A DNA stretch of 64,000 nucleotides from Boswellia sacra. Lineage: Eukaryota > Streptophyta > Magnoliopsida > Sapindales > Burseraceae. Numbering within the stretch: the first letter of the stretch is position 1; each line of letters starts with the position of its first letter. The DNA lies in the NCBI GenBank assembly GCA_013180625.2, contig SNVD02009837.1:124001-188000 (forward strand), given 5' to 3'. The position numbers and the translations under genes are program-made. The notes beneath the pieces were generated by a model. That model searched no databases. It saw only the letters and a list, made by a program, of their open reading frames with translations, and was not told where the DNA came from. Of this stretch, positions 35,638 through 45,253 are shown piece after piece.

Positions 35638-36288
35638 TGGATAGGAGCAACAACTAAAGAGGATATAACTAATGTTCTCCCCGTATCAACTACCTTTCGG
35701 CGTTGGAGAGGTGCTTCAACCTCGATTTCTTCGTCAACCTCTAGGGAGGTTGAGTGTTGGGATTCGTGACTCATGATATGTTTGAATAAGTTTGGATGGG
35801 AGCAACAACTAAAGAGGCTTGAATTGTCGTTCCCACAGACGGCGCCAACTGTTGATGCACGATTTTCGAAACTTATTCTCTCTCTAGATTTCCTTCACTT
35901 TTGAGAGCTTCTCTCTCTAGGAAATTCTCCCAGAAAATTCTAGAGTGCCGAAAACTGACTTGAGCGTCGGAGGGTCTTCGCCAGCACCACCGCCGGCACC
36001 CCTGACTGTTTTCCTTTGCTTGCAGGACTGGACCCGACGTACGACCCGAGCTCCGACCCGCTTCCCGGCTGTCCGAAAATCGTGCATCAACAGTTGGCGC
36101 CGTCTGTGGGAACGACAATTCAAGCCTCTTTAGTTGTTGCTCCCATCCAAACTTATTCAAACACATCATGAGTCACGAATCCCAACACTCAACCTCCCTA
36201 GAGGTTGACGAAGAAATCGAGGTTGAAGCACCTCCCCAACGCCGAAAGGTAGTTGATACGGGGAGAACATTAGTTATATCCTCTGGGG
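35638..36288. repeat. Left fold-back: inverted copies of the element leader around a partial LTR
   Basis: 35660-35870 is the reverse complement of 36081-36288 (LTR end, primer site, leader and gag start). Between them lies a plus-strand LTR fragment, 35872-36092 (R/U5, from ACTTATTCTCTC to GTGCATCAACA). The first 25 bp (GGATAGGAGCAACAACTAAAGAGG) repeat 35795-35818 and then jump at AAGAGG, a microhomology-type joint. Confidence 0.82.
36093..36111 (+). other. Primer-binding site, plus-strand Tat element
   Basis: GTTGGCGCCGTCTGTGGGAA follows the LTR end CATCAACA. This form is characteristic of Tat-lineage elements. The same site occurs inverted at 35833-35851 and again at 48838-48857. Confidence 0.82.
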
Positions 36289-36290
36289 TG
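36168..36290 (+). pseudogene. N-terminal gag stub of the plus-strand Tat element
   Basis: The ATG at 36168 starts an acidic stretch (LEVDEEIEVEAPPQRRK), about 40 codons. The sequence then jumps, within about 50 bp, to KKAHKLWTIRGEPSEG, which corresponds to the protease/RT boundary of the minus-strand element (KEKAHKLMIIQGEPSVG). Most of gag and all of the protease are therefore deleted. Confidence 0.65.
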
Positions 36291-36329
36291 TGGCCTAACC
36301 TCAGGCAACCCCGGCTTCCGCTTAGAAGA

Positions 36330-39300
36330 CCAAAGAAGGCGCATAAGCTATGGACGATTCGTGGAGAGCCTTCCGAGGGGATGGAAAGTTTGGATCCACG
36401 AGATCAAGAGAAAAGGGGAGGCTGTAGCTCCAATAGAAGGGATGGATGACGTCCCTGTTTGCTTAAATGATCCGGAGAAGACAGTGAAGGTGGGTGAGAA
36501 TCTTCCTCCACTAATCAAGGACCGGTTGATTAGTTTTCTTCGAGAGTACAGCGACATTTTTGCATGGTCTCACGAAGACATGCTTGGCATAGACCCGAAT
36601 ACAGCTGTCCACTGCCTTAATGTCAATCCTGGAGCTCAACCTGTCCGACAAAAAAGGAGGCACCAAGCCCCAGAGCGTTCAGAGGCGATTGCCTTAGAAG
36701 TGGGCAAACTCTAGACGAGTGGAATCATTCGGGAGGTAAACTACCCCGAATGGCTCTCTAATGTTGTATTGGTGAAGAAAGCCAATGGAAAATGGCGTGT
36801 CTGCATCGAATTCAAGGACTTAAACAAGCACTGTCCAAAAGACAGCTTTCCACTGCCCAGGATAGATCAATTAGTTGATGCTATTGCTGGTCACCAGCTT
36901 CTAAGCTTCATGGATGCTTATTATGGTTATAACCAAATTCCCATGTATTCGAAGGATGAAGAAAAAACAGCCTTCATCACTGATAGAGGGTTATACTGTT
37001 ACCAGATGATGTCGTTCGGATTGAAAAATGCTGGAGCAACTTATCAACGGTTGGTAAACTCCATGTTTGCTCCTCTCCTAGGAAAGACAATGGAAGTTTA
37101 TGTGGATGATATGCTCACCAAGAGCATGGACGCTAGATCCCACGTAGACGACCTCCGAACAACTTTTGACATCCTCCGGAAGCATGATATGAAGCTGAAC
37201 CCCACCAAATGTGCTTTTGGAGTATCCTCTGGGAAGTTCTTGGGATTCATTGTCACCCAAAGGGGGATAGAGGCCAATCCTGAAAAAATCCAAGCACTTA
37301 TGCGGTTGGAGTCTCCCAAAACTCCAAAGGATATACAAGTCCTCACTGGACGACTGGCTGCCTTGAATCGCTTTATATCTAGGGCGACTGACAAATGTCA
37401 CCCTTTCTTCAAAGTGTTGAGGAAGTGCAATCAGTTTGAATGGACAAGTGAGTGTGAAAATGCATTCCTACAGCTGAAAAAGTACTTAGGTTCTCCTCCT
37501 CTCCTCTCCAAACCAGTTTTGGGGGAACCACTTTTTCTGTATCTCGCAGTCTCAGCATGCGCAGTGAGTGCAGCTCTTGTCCGGGAGGATCATGGAATTC
37601 AGAGGCCAGTCTATTATGTGAGTAAGGCCTTGACTGAAGTTGAAGGTAGATACCCTCCTATGGAGAAGCTGGCTCTCGCCCTAGTTGTTGCAGCACGAAA
37701 GCTTCGCCCGTATTTTCAAGCACATACTGTCATGGTCCCAACTGACCACCCTTTGCGACAGATACTTTATCGTCCAGAGCTTTCTGGAAGACTTGTCAAG
37801 TGGTCTATTGAGTTGGGAGAATTTGACGTACATTATGTTGCAAGACCATCAATCAAAGGGCAGGCCATCGCTGATTTCATTGCTGAATTTTCAAGTGGTA
37901 TAGATAAGGAGGATGAAGAAACCATTACAGGGTCGCATGACCGAACAATGCCCATGGGAATCGACCCACAGAAGGCATGGATCTTATTCGTAGATGGGTC
38001 ATCTAATAAGGTCGGTAGTGGAGCTGGCTTGATCCTATCAACCCCGGATGGGGTAGAGGTAGCTGTGGCACTTCGTTTCAATTTTAAAGCCACGAATAAT
38101 GTCGCAGAGTATGAAGCTCTCCTTGGAGGACTTAGGCTGGCAGTTGCCTTGGGGGTAGGAGAGATCGCCATCCACAGCGATTCCCAACTTGTGGTTAACC
38201 AAATCCGTGGAGACTATTAGGCAAAAGGCTCTACCATGATAGCTTACTTGGGTAGAGTTAACTCCCTCCTGCGCGGTTTTAAAAGGTTTGACATCGTAAG
38301 AGTCCCAAGGGTGGAGAATTCAAAAGCTGACAGTCTAGCCAGAATTGCTTCAGGAATAGACCCCCTTCTACCGACCGACTACCACATGGTTGTTCTGGAA
38401 TCTCCAAGCATATCACAACGTGAGCTCCCGCCAGAGAAGACAATGACCATTGACGGTGACCCTTGCTGGATGGACCCTATCATAAAGTTCTTAGAAACGG
38501 GGGAACTTCCAGTTAACCGCAATGAAGCAATCAAGGTCAGAGGGAGAGCGTCAAGGTACACTATGGTCAATGGTGTTCTTTACAAAAGAGGTTTCAGCCT
38601 TCCTCTTCTAAAGTGTCTTCGCCCAGAAGAAGCTGATTATGTTCTTAGAGAAATCCACGAGGGGATATGTGGTAACCATTCTGGTGGTCGATCTCTAGCT
38701 CATAAGTGTATCAGGCAAGGATACTACTGGCCAACCATGAAGAAGGATGCTAAGACATTCTCAACTAGGTGCCACAAATACCAGAAATTTGCTAACATTC
38801 CGAGGAAAGCTCCTGAAAACCTGACTCCAATGACAACCCCATGGCCATTCGCCTAGTGGGGACTAGACCTTATTGGACCCCTTCCAATGGGTAAAGGTCA
38901 AGTTAAATATGTTGTTGTGGCAATTGACTACTTCACTAAGTGGGCAGAAGCTGAGCCCCTCGCATCGATTACTGAAAGGAAGACCACGGACTTCGTACGG
39001 AAGTCAATTGTCTATAGGTTTGGTATCCCTCATACCATCATTACGGACAATGGCAAACAATTCGACAACTCTAACTTCAGGAATTTCTGTAAGGAGCTGA
39101 ACATCTCTTTGTGCTTTTCATCCCCAGCTCATCCTCAAGCAAACGGTCAGGTGGAGGCTGTTAACAAAACCATTAAACACCTCCTCAAGACCAAATTAGA
39201 TGCTAGGAAGGGTGCATGGCCAGAAGAACTTCCACAAGTGCTTTGGGCATACCGAACCACTGTCCATACGGCAACAGGAGCAACCCCATACTCCTTGGCA

Positions 39301-39702
39301 TTTGGATCGAAAGCAGTCATACCGGTTGAAATTGGCCTTCCGTCACCTCGTACTGAGGGATATGACGAGGAGCTTAATCATAGAAGCCTTCAACTTAACC
39401 TAGATCTTCTTGAGGGGGAAAGGGATCTCGCTAGTGTCAAGGTTGCTGCTTACCAAGAAAGGGTTGCTCGATATTTCAACTCTAAGGTTAAGCGCCGGTC
39501 TTTCCAAGTGGGAGACTTGGTCTTGAGGCAAGTACTACAAAGTACCCGAGATCCCACTGATGGAGCACTAGGGCCCAACTGGGAGGGTCCGTATCAAGTC
39601 AAGGCAGTCATCCGACCAGGCACCTACAGACTGGTCACCATGGATGGAAGGTTGCTCCGTCATCCATGGAATATTGAGCACTTGAAGAAGTACTACTCGT
39701 AA
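36330..39702 (+). pseudogene. Tat-lineage pol: RT, RNase H, archaeal-type RNase H, integrase (three in-frame TAG stops)
   Basis: Nearly intact domains in order. RT: WRVCIEFKDLNKHCPKD, FMDAYYGYNQI, and active site VYVDDML (37098-37118). RNase H: FLYLAVSACAVSAALVRE, and TDHPLRQIL. Tat-specific second RNase H: WILFVDGSSNKVGSGAGLIL (from 37978), NNVAEYEALLGGLRLA and HSDSQLVV. Integrase: zinc domain with HEGICGNH but RCHKYQK, where Tyr replaces the second Cys; the catalytic core has ITDNGKQF and HPQANGQVEAVNK; C-terminus LGPNWEGPYQVKAV, ending at 39702. TAG stops fall at 36712-36714, 38218-38220 and 38854-38856, each without loss of frame and each compatible with a former CAG. It could not make a full polyprotein without readthrough. 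Confidence 0.88.
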
Positions 39703-40041
39703 TCTCTCTATATGTGCAGTAACTCCGCCCAGGAGCTTATGCATATGTAACAACTCCCATGGGGAGACCAATACAGAGATTGTCAATAAAAGCATTCGTT
39801 TTATTCAGAATGAGATGGAACAAGTAAAAAAAAAAAAAATACAACACCAGAAAGAAAAAATTTTTTTTTCTTAGTGTTCTTATTATTTCAAAATTGGTTG
39901 AGGGATGTCACACATCCTCACCTAGTACATCGAACTGAAAGTAAAGACAGTAAAAGGTAAAGTCAAGGCCGGGATAGCAGCCTTGATATGGTTGTTCCCT
40001 ATGAATGAGCATCTACCTAGCTGGAAGAATTCAAACTATCT
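39703..40041. other. Noncoding spacer between pol and the antisense ORF
   Basis: No coding sequence; a poly-A stretch near 39827 and an A/T-rich run near 39860. It has a counterpart at 46310-46660 in the minus-strand element. Confidence 0.6.
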
Positions 40042-40520
40042 CTAAGAAGTAGCCTCATCACCTCCTTCTTCATCTGAAGACGATGAGGTAGAGTCGCCTT
40101 ACTTGGCCTCCCAGGCTGCTGTGTCCAATGTCGACTCATAATCCTCATCTTTAAGGATGAGGCAGCGGAATTGCTCAGGATCGGAGTCCGCTGTAGGGAT
40201 AGACTCTTCCACCAAGTTTAACTCCTCAGCTATGGGTGACTGATCAATCCCTGGATGGCGGTCATGGAACCATCTATGCACCCCATTGACTCCCTCAATG
40301 TACGACGCTGGATAGCCGCCTGCTTCTTGGCTTCGGACAAGTCTGCCTTCATTCTGCCCATCTGTTCCTTCATCTCTGCCATTTTTGTCTCTGTTTCGGT
40401 TAAGTTGTCAAGGCAGACTAGATGTTTCGCCTTCCAGTCGTCAACCTCTGAAGTGAGATGGTTAACCTCCTTGAGGAGGTTGGTATTGGTAGACTCTCCT
40501 TGAGCCAAGGGTCCTGTCGC
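40042..40520 (-). pseudogene. Antisense ORF of the plus-strand Tat element (broken copy)
   Basis: Runs opposite to pol. The upstream frame is a predicted coiled coil (LLKEVNHLTSEVDDW, METKMAEMKEQMGRMKADL-like). After a frameshift near 40306 it continues as WFHDRHPGIDQSPIAEELN and an acidic, Ser-rich tail (STSSSSDEEGDEATS) with a TAA at 40099-40101. Compared with 45890-46306, it lacks about 36 codons after AAIQ, which causes the frameshift. An acceptor-like TTTCTCTCGGTAG precedes 40520 in antisense. Antisense ORFs between pol and the 3' LTR are known in the Tat lineage; their function is unclear. Confidence 0.7.
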
Positions 40521-40595
40521 CTACCGAGAGAAAGGCAAAGAGGGGGAAGGAGTTAAGACATGACTTTCAATCAAAAAAAAAAAGCTGGAGGATTG

Positions 40596-41340
40596 TATCG
40601 AAAATCTGCGGAAGCACGCCGGCGGAGAAAAAAATTATTCAAGACTGAAAATCCGCGGAAGCACGCCCGCGGCAGAAAAAATTATTCAAGTCTGAAAATC
40701 CGCGGAAGCACGCCCGCGGAGGAAAAAAAATTATTCAAGACTGAAAATCCGCAGAAGCACGCCCGCGAAGGAAAAATTATTCAAGTCTGAAAATCAACGG
40801 AAGCACGCCCGCGGAGGAAAAATTATTCAAGTCTGAAAATCCGCGGAAGCACGCCCGCGGAAGAAAAATTATTCAAGTCTGAAAATCCGCGGAAGCACCC
40901 CCGCGGAGGAAAAATTATTTAAGTTTGAAAATCCGCGGAAACACCCCCGCGGAGGAAAAATTATTTAAGTTTGAAAATTCGCGGAAACACCCCCGCGGAG
41001 AAAAAATAAAGGTTTGAAATTTCGCGGAAACACCCCCGCGGAGAAAAAATTAAAGTTTGAAAATTCGCGGAAACACCCCCGCGGAGAAAAAATAAAAGTT
41101 TGAAAATTCGCGGAAACACCCCCGCGGAGAAAAAAATAAAGGTTTGAAAATTCGCGGAAACACCCCCACGGAGGAAAAATAAAGGTTTGAAATTTCACGG
41201 AAACACCCCCGCGGAGGAAAAATAAAGGTTTGAAATTTCGCAGAAACACCCCCACGAAAAAAATTAAGGTTTGAAATTTTTCAGAAACCCTCCTACGATT
41301 TTAAGTAAAAGTTTTGAAATTTTTCAGCAACACCCCCAAA
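40596..41340. repeat. About 47-bp tandem repeats with CCGCGG palindromes (plus-strand element)
   Basis: About 15 units of the type GAAAATCCGCGGAAGCAC, GCCCGCGGAGGAAAAATTAT, TCAAGTCT, spaced 46-49 bp. Units grade from AAGCACGCCCGCGG on the left to AAACACCCCCGCGG on the right, then decay. Each unit carries self-complementary CCGCGG cores. The array lies inside the proposed intron of the antisense gene. Confidence 0.85.
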
Positions 41341-41439
41341 GTTATATAATGGAAATTTCAAAATTTGCTAATATGCCCCCGTACTTATTCAAATTTCCTG
41401 CAGGAAATCCTTACAAACTCACGTAAACCTACATGACAC

Positions 41440-41945
41440 AGGCAGCAAGCCCAGCGCCCAACGCGCACGCGATCGCCCATCGCCCAGCGCCTAGCGCGCA
41501 CGCGATCGCCCAGCGCCCAAGCGCCCAGCGCGCATGCGACTCGCCCAGTACGCACGCGATCGCCCGGCGCCCAAGCGCTCAGCGCGCATGCGACTCGCCC
41601 AGTACGCACGCCAGCGCCCAGCGCCCCTCGGGTGCTCGTCCCCGCGCACCAGCGCCCCTCGGGTGCTCGCCTCCTCACGCCCAGCGCGCGCTCCTGGGAC
41701 CTCGGCAGCTTGCCCCCGCGCGCATGGAGCCTCGCCTGCTCGCCCTGCACGCGCTCCTGGACCTCGGTAGTTCGCCCGCTTCTTCCTTGCGCCCAGCACA
41801 CCTCGCCAGCGTGCCCAGGCAACACGCCCAGCATGCCCAGGCAGCGCGCCCAAGCATCACTCCCAGGCAGCACGCCCAGGCAGCGCGCCCAGGCTGCGCG
41901 CCCAGGCTGCCCTCGCAGCACGCCCAGGCCGCTCTCACCCTCCTT
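41440..41945. repeat. GC-rich degenerate repeats (plus-strand element)
   Basis: Short GCGCCCAGCGC / CACGCGATCGCCC / CAGGCAGCACGCCC units in irregular tandem. Long ORFs on both strands here come from composition only. Counterpart of 44160-44405. Confidence 0.75.
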
Positions 41946-42156
41946 CCTTCATACCCGAGCATGAACACACACTTGTTTCTTCTTCCTTCACACCTAAACA
42001 ACCCACTGTTTTCTTCTTCTTTCACACCCGAGCATGCAATAAAAAAAACGCACGCATGCTTTCCTTCTTTCACACCCGAACATGCAGTAAAAAAAAAAGC
42101 AAAGTTTACATAATAAATTCATGCATTCTGAAGTTATACAAGAAAAAAGGACTTGC

Positions 42157-42300
42157 TTGTGGCGGCTGGAAAATTCTTGCTTGGATTGACAGGTTCTATT
42201 TGCTGTGGTCGCCTACACTGCCTGCCTCCAAGGTACTCGCTCCTATTGTTGAGTAAACCCTACTCCCCAACACTTGTATCTTATATAGGGCACCAATTTA
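42157..42300 (-). promoter_or_regulatory. Candidate antisense promoter and leader exon, plus-strand element
   Basis: In antisense: CCCTATATAAGATACAAG (TATA-type box, 42276-42288), a leader of about 120 nt, and CCGCCACAAGCAAGTC near 42149-42164. Its position matches the GTGAGT donor of the other copy but reads GC instead of GT. The conserved layout in both copies supports a real unit; activity is inferred. Confidence 0.45.
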
Positions 42301-42407
42301 GGGTTTAAGCCACACAGTAAATTACACCTTCGGACCGGCCCCCTCATACATTTAATTTTCAGCCCAGAATAGCTAAATAGTCCCTACATTGACCCGTTAG
42401 TCGACTT

Positions 42408-42422
42408 GGGCCTGGGGGGACT
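42408..42422 (+). other. Polypurine tract, plus-strand Tat element
   Basis: GGGCCTGGGGGGACTA precedes the LTR start TGTTATG at 42425. The inverted counterparts are at 43250-43264 and 43703-43717. Confidence 0.75.
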
Positions 42423-42424
42423 AC

Positions 42425-42906
42425 TGTTATGACCATAACAAAATTGGGCCTCAATTATTTCTAATTCAGTAAGCCCATTACTGAAGCCTAGTATCTGGGT
42501 CTAGTTATTTCTAATTCAATAAGCCCATTACTGAAGCCCAGTATTTGGGCCTAGTTATTTCTAATTCAGTAAGCCCATTACTGAAGCCCATCATCTGGGC
42601 CTAATTATTTCTAATACAGTAAGCCCATTAATGGCCATAATAATATCGGGCCTCAATTATTTCTAATTCAGTAAGCCCATTACTGAAGCCCATCATCTGG
42701 GCCTAATTATTTCTAATTCAGTAAGCCCATTACTGAAGCCCATTATCTGGGCCTGTTATCTGGGTCCCACAATGACCCATCCCGACTCCTATATAAACCC
42801 TCTGAATTATTGCTCAAGGTATGCACACTTTTCTGAACTTATTCTCTCTCTAGATTTCCTTCACTTTTGAGAGCTTCTCTCTCTAGAAAATTCTCCCAGA
42901 AAATTC
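42425..42906 (+). repeat. 3' LTR (truncated) of the plus-strand Tat element
   Basis: Starts TGTTATGACC. U3 is built of 50-bp tandem repeats (AAGCCCATTACTGAAGCCCA type, starting at 42471, 42521 and 42571). A TATATAAACCC box follows at 42790 and then a CTCTCTCTAG-rich R region. It breaks at CCCAGAAAATTC, where the inverted LTR begins. Confidence 0.85.
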
Positions 42907-43110
42907 AGGGGTGCCGGCGGTGGTGCCGGCGAAGACCCTCCGACGCTCAAGTCAGTTTCCGGCACTCCAGAATTTTCTGGGAGAATTTCCTAGAGAGAGA
43001 AGCTCTCAAAAGTGAAGGAAATCTAGAGAGAGAATAAGTTCAGAAAAGTGTGCATATCTTGAACGATAATCCGGAGGGTTTATATAGGAGCCGGGATGGT
43101 CCATTGTGAG
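42766..43110. repeat. Palindromic LTR-LTR junction
   Basis: Arm 42766-42906 and arm 42970-43110 are near-perfect reverse complements across the TATA/R region. The 63-bp spacer (42907-42969) is U5 sequence present only in the minus orientation. Confidence 0.85.
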
Positions 43111-43249
43111 ACCCAGATGATGGGCCCAGATGATGGGCTACAGTAATGGGTTTACTGTATTAGGAATAATTAGGCCCAGATGATGGGCTTCAGTAATGGG
43201 CTTACTGAATTAGAAATAATTGAGGCCCGACATTATTATAGCCATAACA
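42907..43249 (-). repeat. 3' LTR (truncated) of the minus-strand Tat element
   Basis: Reads leftward from TGTTATGGC (43249) through 50-bp U3 repeats and the TATATAAACC box, into U5, ending at 42907. U5 and the primer-site end are missing beyond that. Confidence 0.8.
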
Positions 43250-43717
43250 GTAGTCCCCCCAGGCCCAAGTCGACCAATGGGTCGATGTAGGGACTATTTA
43301 GTTGTTATGGACTATAGATTAAATGCATTAGGAGGTCGAGCTAGGCCCAGATGATGGACTTCAGTAATGGGCTTACTGAATTAGGAATAATTAGGCCCAG
43401 ATGATGGGCTTCGGTAATGGGCTTACTGAATTAGGAATAATTAGGCCCAGATAATGGGCTTCAGTAATGGGCTTACTGAATTAGAAATAACTAGGCCCAG
43501 ATACTGGGCTTCAGTAATGGGCTTACTGAATTAGAAATAAATAGGCCCAGATACTGGGCTTTAGTAATGGGCTTACTGAATTAGAAAGAACTAGGCCCAG
43601 ATACTGGGCTTCAGTAATGGGCTTACTGAATTAGAAATAACTAGGCCCAGATACTGAGCTTCAGTAATGGGCTTACTGAATTAGAAACAAATGGCCATAA
43701 CAGTAGTCCCCCCAGTC
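43250..43717 (-). repeat. Duplicated PPT-U3 segment of the minus-strand Tat element
   Basis: After the first LTR start and PPT (43250-43264) come about 80 bp of pre-PPT sequence. About 350 bp of U3 50-bp repeats (43345-43702) then begin again with a TGTTATGGCC start and a second PPT (43703-43717). This is a direct duplication probably generated within the repeat array. Confidence 0.75.
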
Positions 43718-43850
43718 CCAAGTTAACCAATGGGTCGGCGTAGGGACTATTTAGTTGTTCTGGGCTATAAATTAAATGTGTTAGGGGGCCGGCCCAAAGA
43801 TGTGATTTATTACACATGCATGCTTAGTGTGGCCTAAACCCTAAATTGGT

Positions 43851-43984
43851 GCTCTATATAAGACACAAGTGTTGGGGAGTAGGGTTTACTCAAAAATAGG
43901 AGAGAGCACCCAGGAGGCCAGCAGTGCAAGCGACACCAGCAAACAGAACTTTTCAACCCGAGCCAGAATTTCAAGCCGCCACAA
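43851..43984 (+). promoter_or_regulatory. Candidate antisense promoter and leader exon, minus-strand element
   Basis: CTCTATATAAGACAC (TATA box at 43853-43862) precedes a leader of about 120 nt that ends CCGCCACAA and a consensus donor GTGAGTACT at 43985. The orientation drives the antisense ORF downstream, opposite to gag-pol of this element. Confidence 0.5.
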
Positions 43985-44159
43985 GTGAGTACTCTTTCTC
44001 CTTTTTTTTGTTTTTTTTTTGTTTTTTTTTTTTTTTGCATATGAATGAATTAGGTATAGTTTTTGAATGCAAAAATTCTTGCACGGATTATGTCCTATGT
44101 GTGTGTATGTGATTGTGTGTGAAAGAAGGAGAGACATACACGGGTGTGATGGAGGGTGT

Positions 44160-44405
44160 GTGCATGGCTCGTATGGACGTGCTGGGCGTGTTGCTTGGGC
44201 ACGCTGGGTGCGCTGCCTGGGCGTGCAGCCTGGCTGCTGCCTGGGCGCTGCCTGGGCGCGAGCCGCGGGCGAGCGGCGAGGGGGAGAGGCGCTGGGCGCG
44301 CGCAGGGGCGAGGGGCGAGGCCTGGTAGCGCGAGCCGCGGGCGAGCGGCGAGGGGCGAGGCGCTGGGCGCGCGCAGGGGCGAGGGGCGAGGCCTGGTGGC
44401 GCTGC
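44160..44405. repeat. GC-rich repeats (minus-strand element), with a near-exact 68-bp duplication
   Basis: GAGCCGCGGGCGAGCGGCGA...GGCGAGGCCTGGT occurs twice, at about 44262-44330 and 44332-44400, with only one or two differences. Upstream are GTGCTGGGCGTG/GCCTGGGCGCTG units. Confidence 0.75.
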
Positions 44406-44494
44406 ATGCTACTGCACTTTTCACGTAGCATGCAGGGGCCTCCCAGAAAAAATTCAAGTAAATACGGGGGGCCTTCGATAATTTCTTCAAAATT

Positions 44495-45165
44495 TGTTTA
44501 TTTACACGCGGGGGTGTTTCCGCAAAGTTTGAAAACTTTTACTTAAAATCGTGGGGGGTTTCTGAAAAATTTCAAACCTTAATTTTTCTCCGCGGGGGTG
44601 TTTTCGCGAATTTTCAAACTTAAATAATTTTTTCTCCACGGGGGTGTTTCCGCGAATTTTCAAACTTTAATATTTTTTCCTCCACGGGGGTGTTTCCGCG
44701 AAATTTCAAACCTTTATTTTTTTTCGCGGGGGTGTTTCCACGAATTTTTAAACCTTAATATTTTTTCCTCCACGGGGGTGTTTCCACGAAATTTCAAACC
44801 TTTATTTTTTCTGCGGGGGTGTTTCCGCGAATTTTGAAACCTTAATATTTTTTTCCTCCGCGGGGGTGTTTCCACAGATTTTCAAACTTGAATAATTTTT
44901 CCTTCGCAGGGGTATTTCCGCGGATTTTCAAACTTCAATATTTTTTTCTCCGCAGGGGTGCTTCCACGGATTTTCAAGCTTTAATATTTTTTCCTCCGCG
45001 GGCGTGCTTCCGCGGATTTTCAGACTTGAATAATTTTTCCTCCGCGGGCGTGCTTCCGCGGATTTTCAAGCTTTAATATCTTTTCCTCCGCAGGCGTGCT
45101 TCCGCGGATTTTCAGACTAGAATAATTTTTCCTTCGCGCTTCCGCGGACTTTCGATACAATTCCC
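44495..45165. repeat. About 47-bp tandem repeats with CCGCGG palindromes (minus-strand element)
   Basis: About 14 inverted-orientation units of TTTTCCTCCGCGGGCGTGCT, TCCGCGGATTTTCAGACTTG, AATAA type. They grade from GGGGGTGTTTCC on the left to GGGCGTGCTTCC on the right, mirroring the gradient in 40596-41340. Confidence 0.85.
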
Positions 45166-45253
45166 CAGCGTTTTTTTTTTTTTAGTTCTCTCACCTCTTC
45201 CTTCCCTCAGTAGACTTGGTTTGATGAATAACGACCCCTCTTTGACTGTGCAG

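Larger units (their letters stand above)
43985..45253 (+). other. Proposed intron of the antisense gene
   Basis: The donor GTGAGT at 43985 and the acceptor TTTGACTGTGCAG ending 45253, directly before the ATG at 45254, would remove a poly-T tract, the GC-rich repeats and the whole tandem array. Splicing is inferred from consensus only. Confidence 0.4.

Noticed and set aside
36168..36449. 93-codon ORF taken as an independent small gene
   Set aside because: It begins as Tat gag and runs across a deletion joint into the protease/RT boundary in a mixed frame.
37078..38171. Minus-strand ORFs of about 100 codons opposite pol
   Set aside because: Shadows of the Tat RT/RNase H frame with no motif of their own.
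40596..41340. Regular repeats with conserved ends that superficially resemble a CRISPR array
   Set aside because: Units are contiguous with no unique spacers, the context is a plant retrotransposon, and the same array recurs inverted at 44495-45165.
41385..42113. Several long overlapping ORFs on both strands (up to about 226 codons)
   Set aside because: They lie in GC-rich low-complexity repeats and are open in many frames at once because stop codons are rare there; residue composition is Ala/Arg/Pro monotony.
42766..43110. Palindromic junction considered as a pure assembly artefact
   Set aside because: The two arms and halves differ in sequence and content and the loop is asymmetric, so it is not a simple mirrored copy; still, only long reads can exclude misassembly.
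44067..44546. Plus- and minus-strand ORFs of 130-180 codons
   Set aside because: Same GC-rich repeat effect; they would also lie inside the proposed antisense intron.
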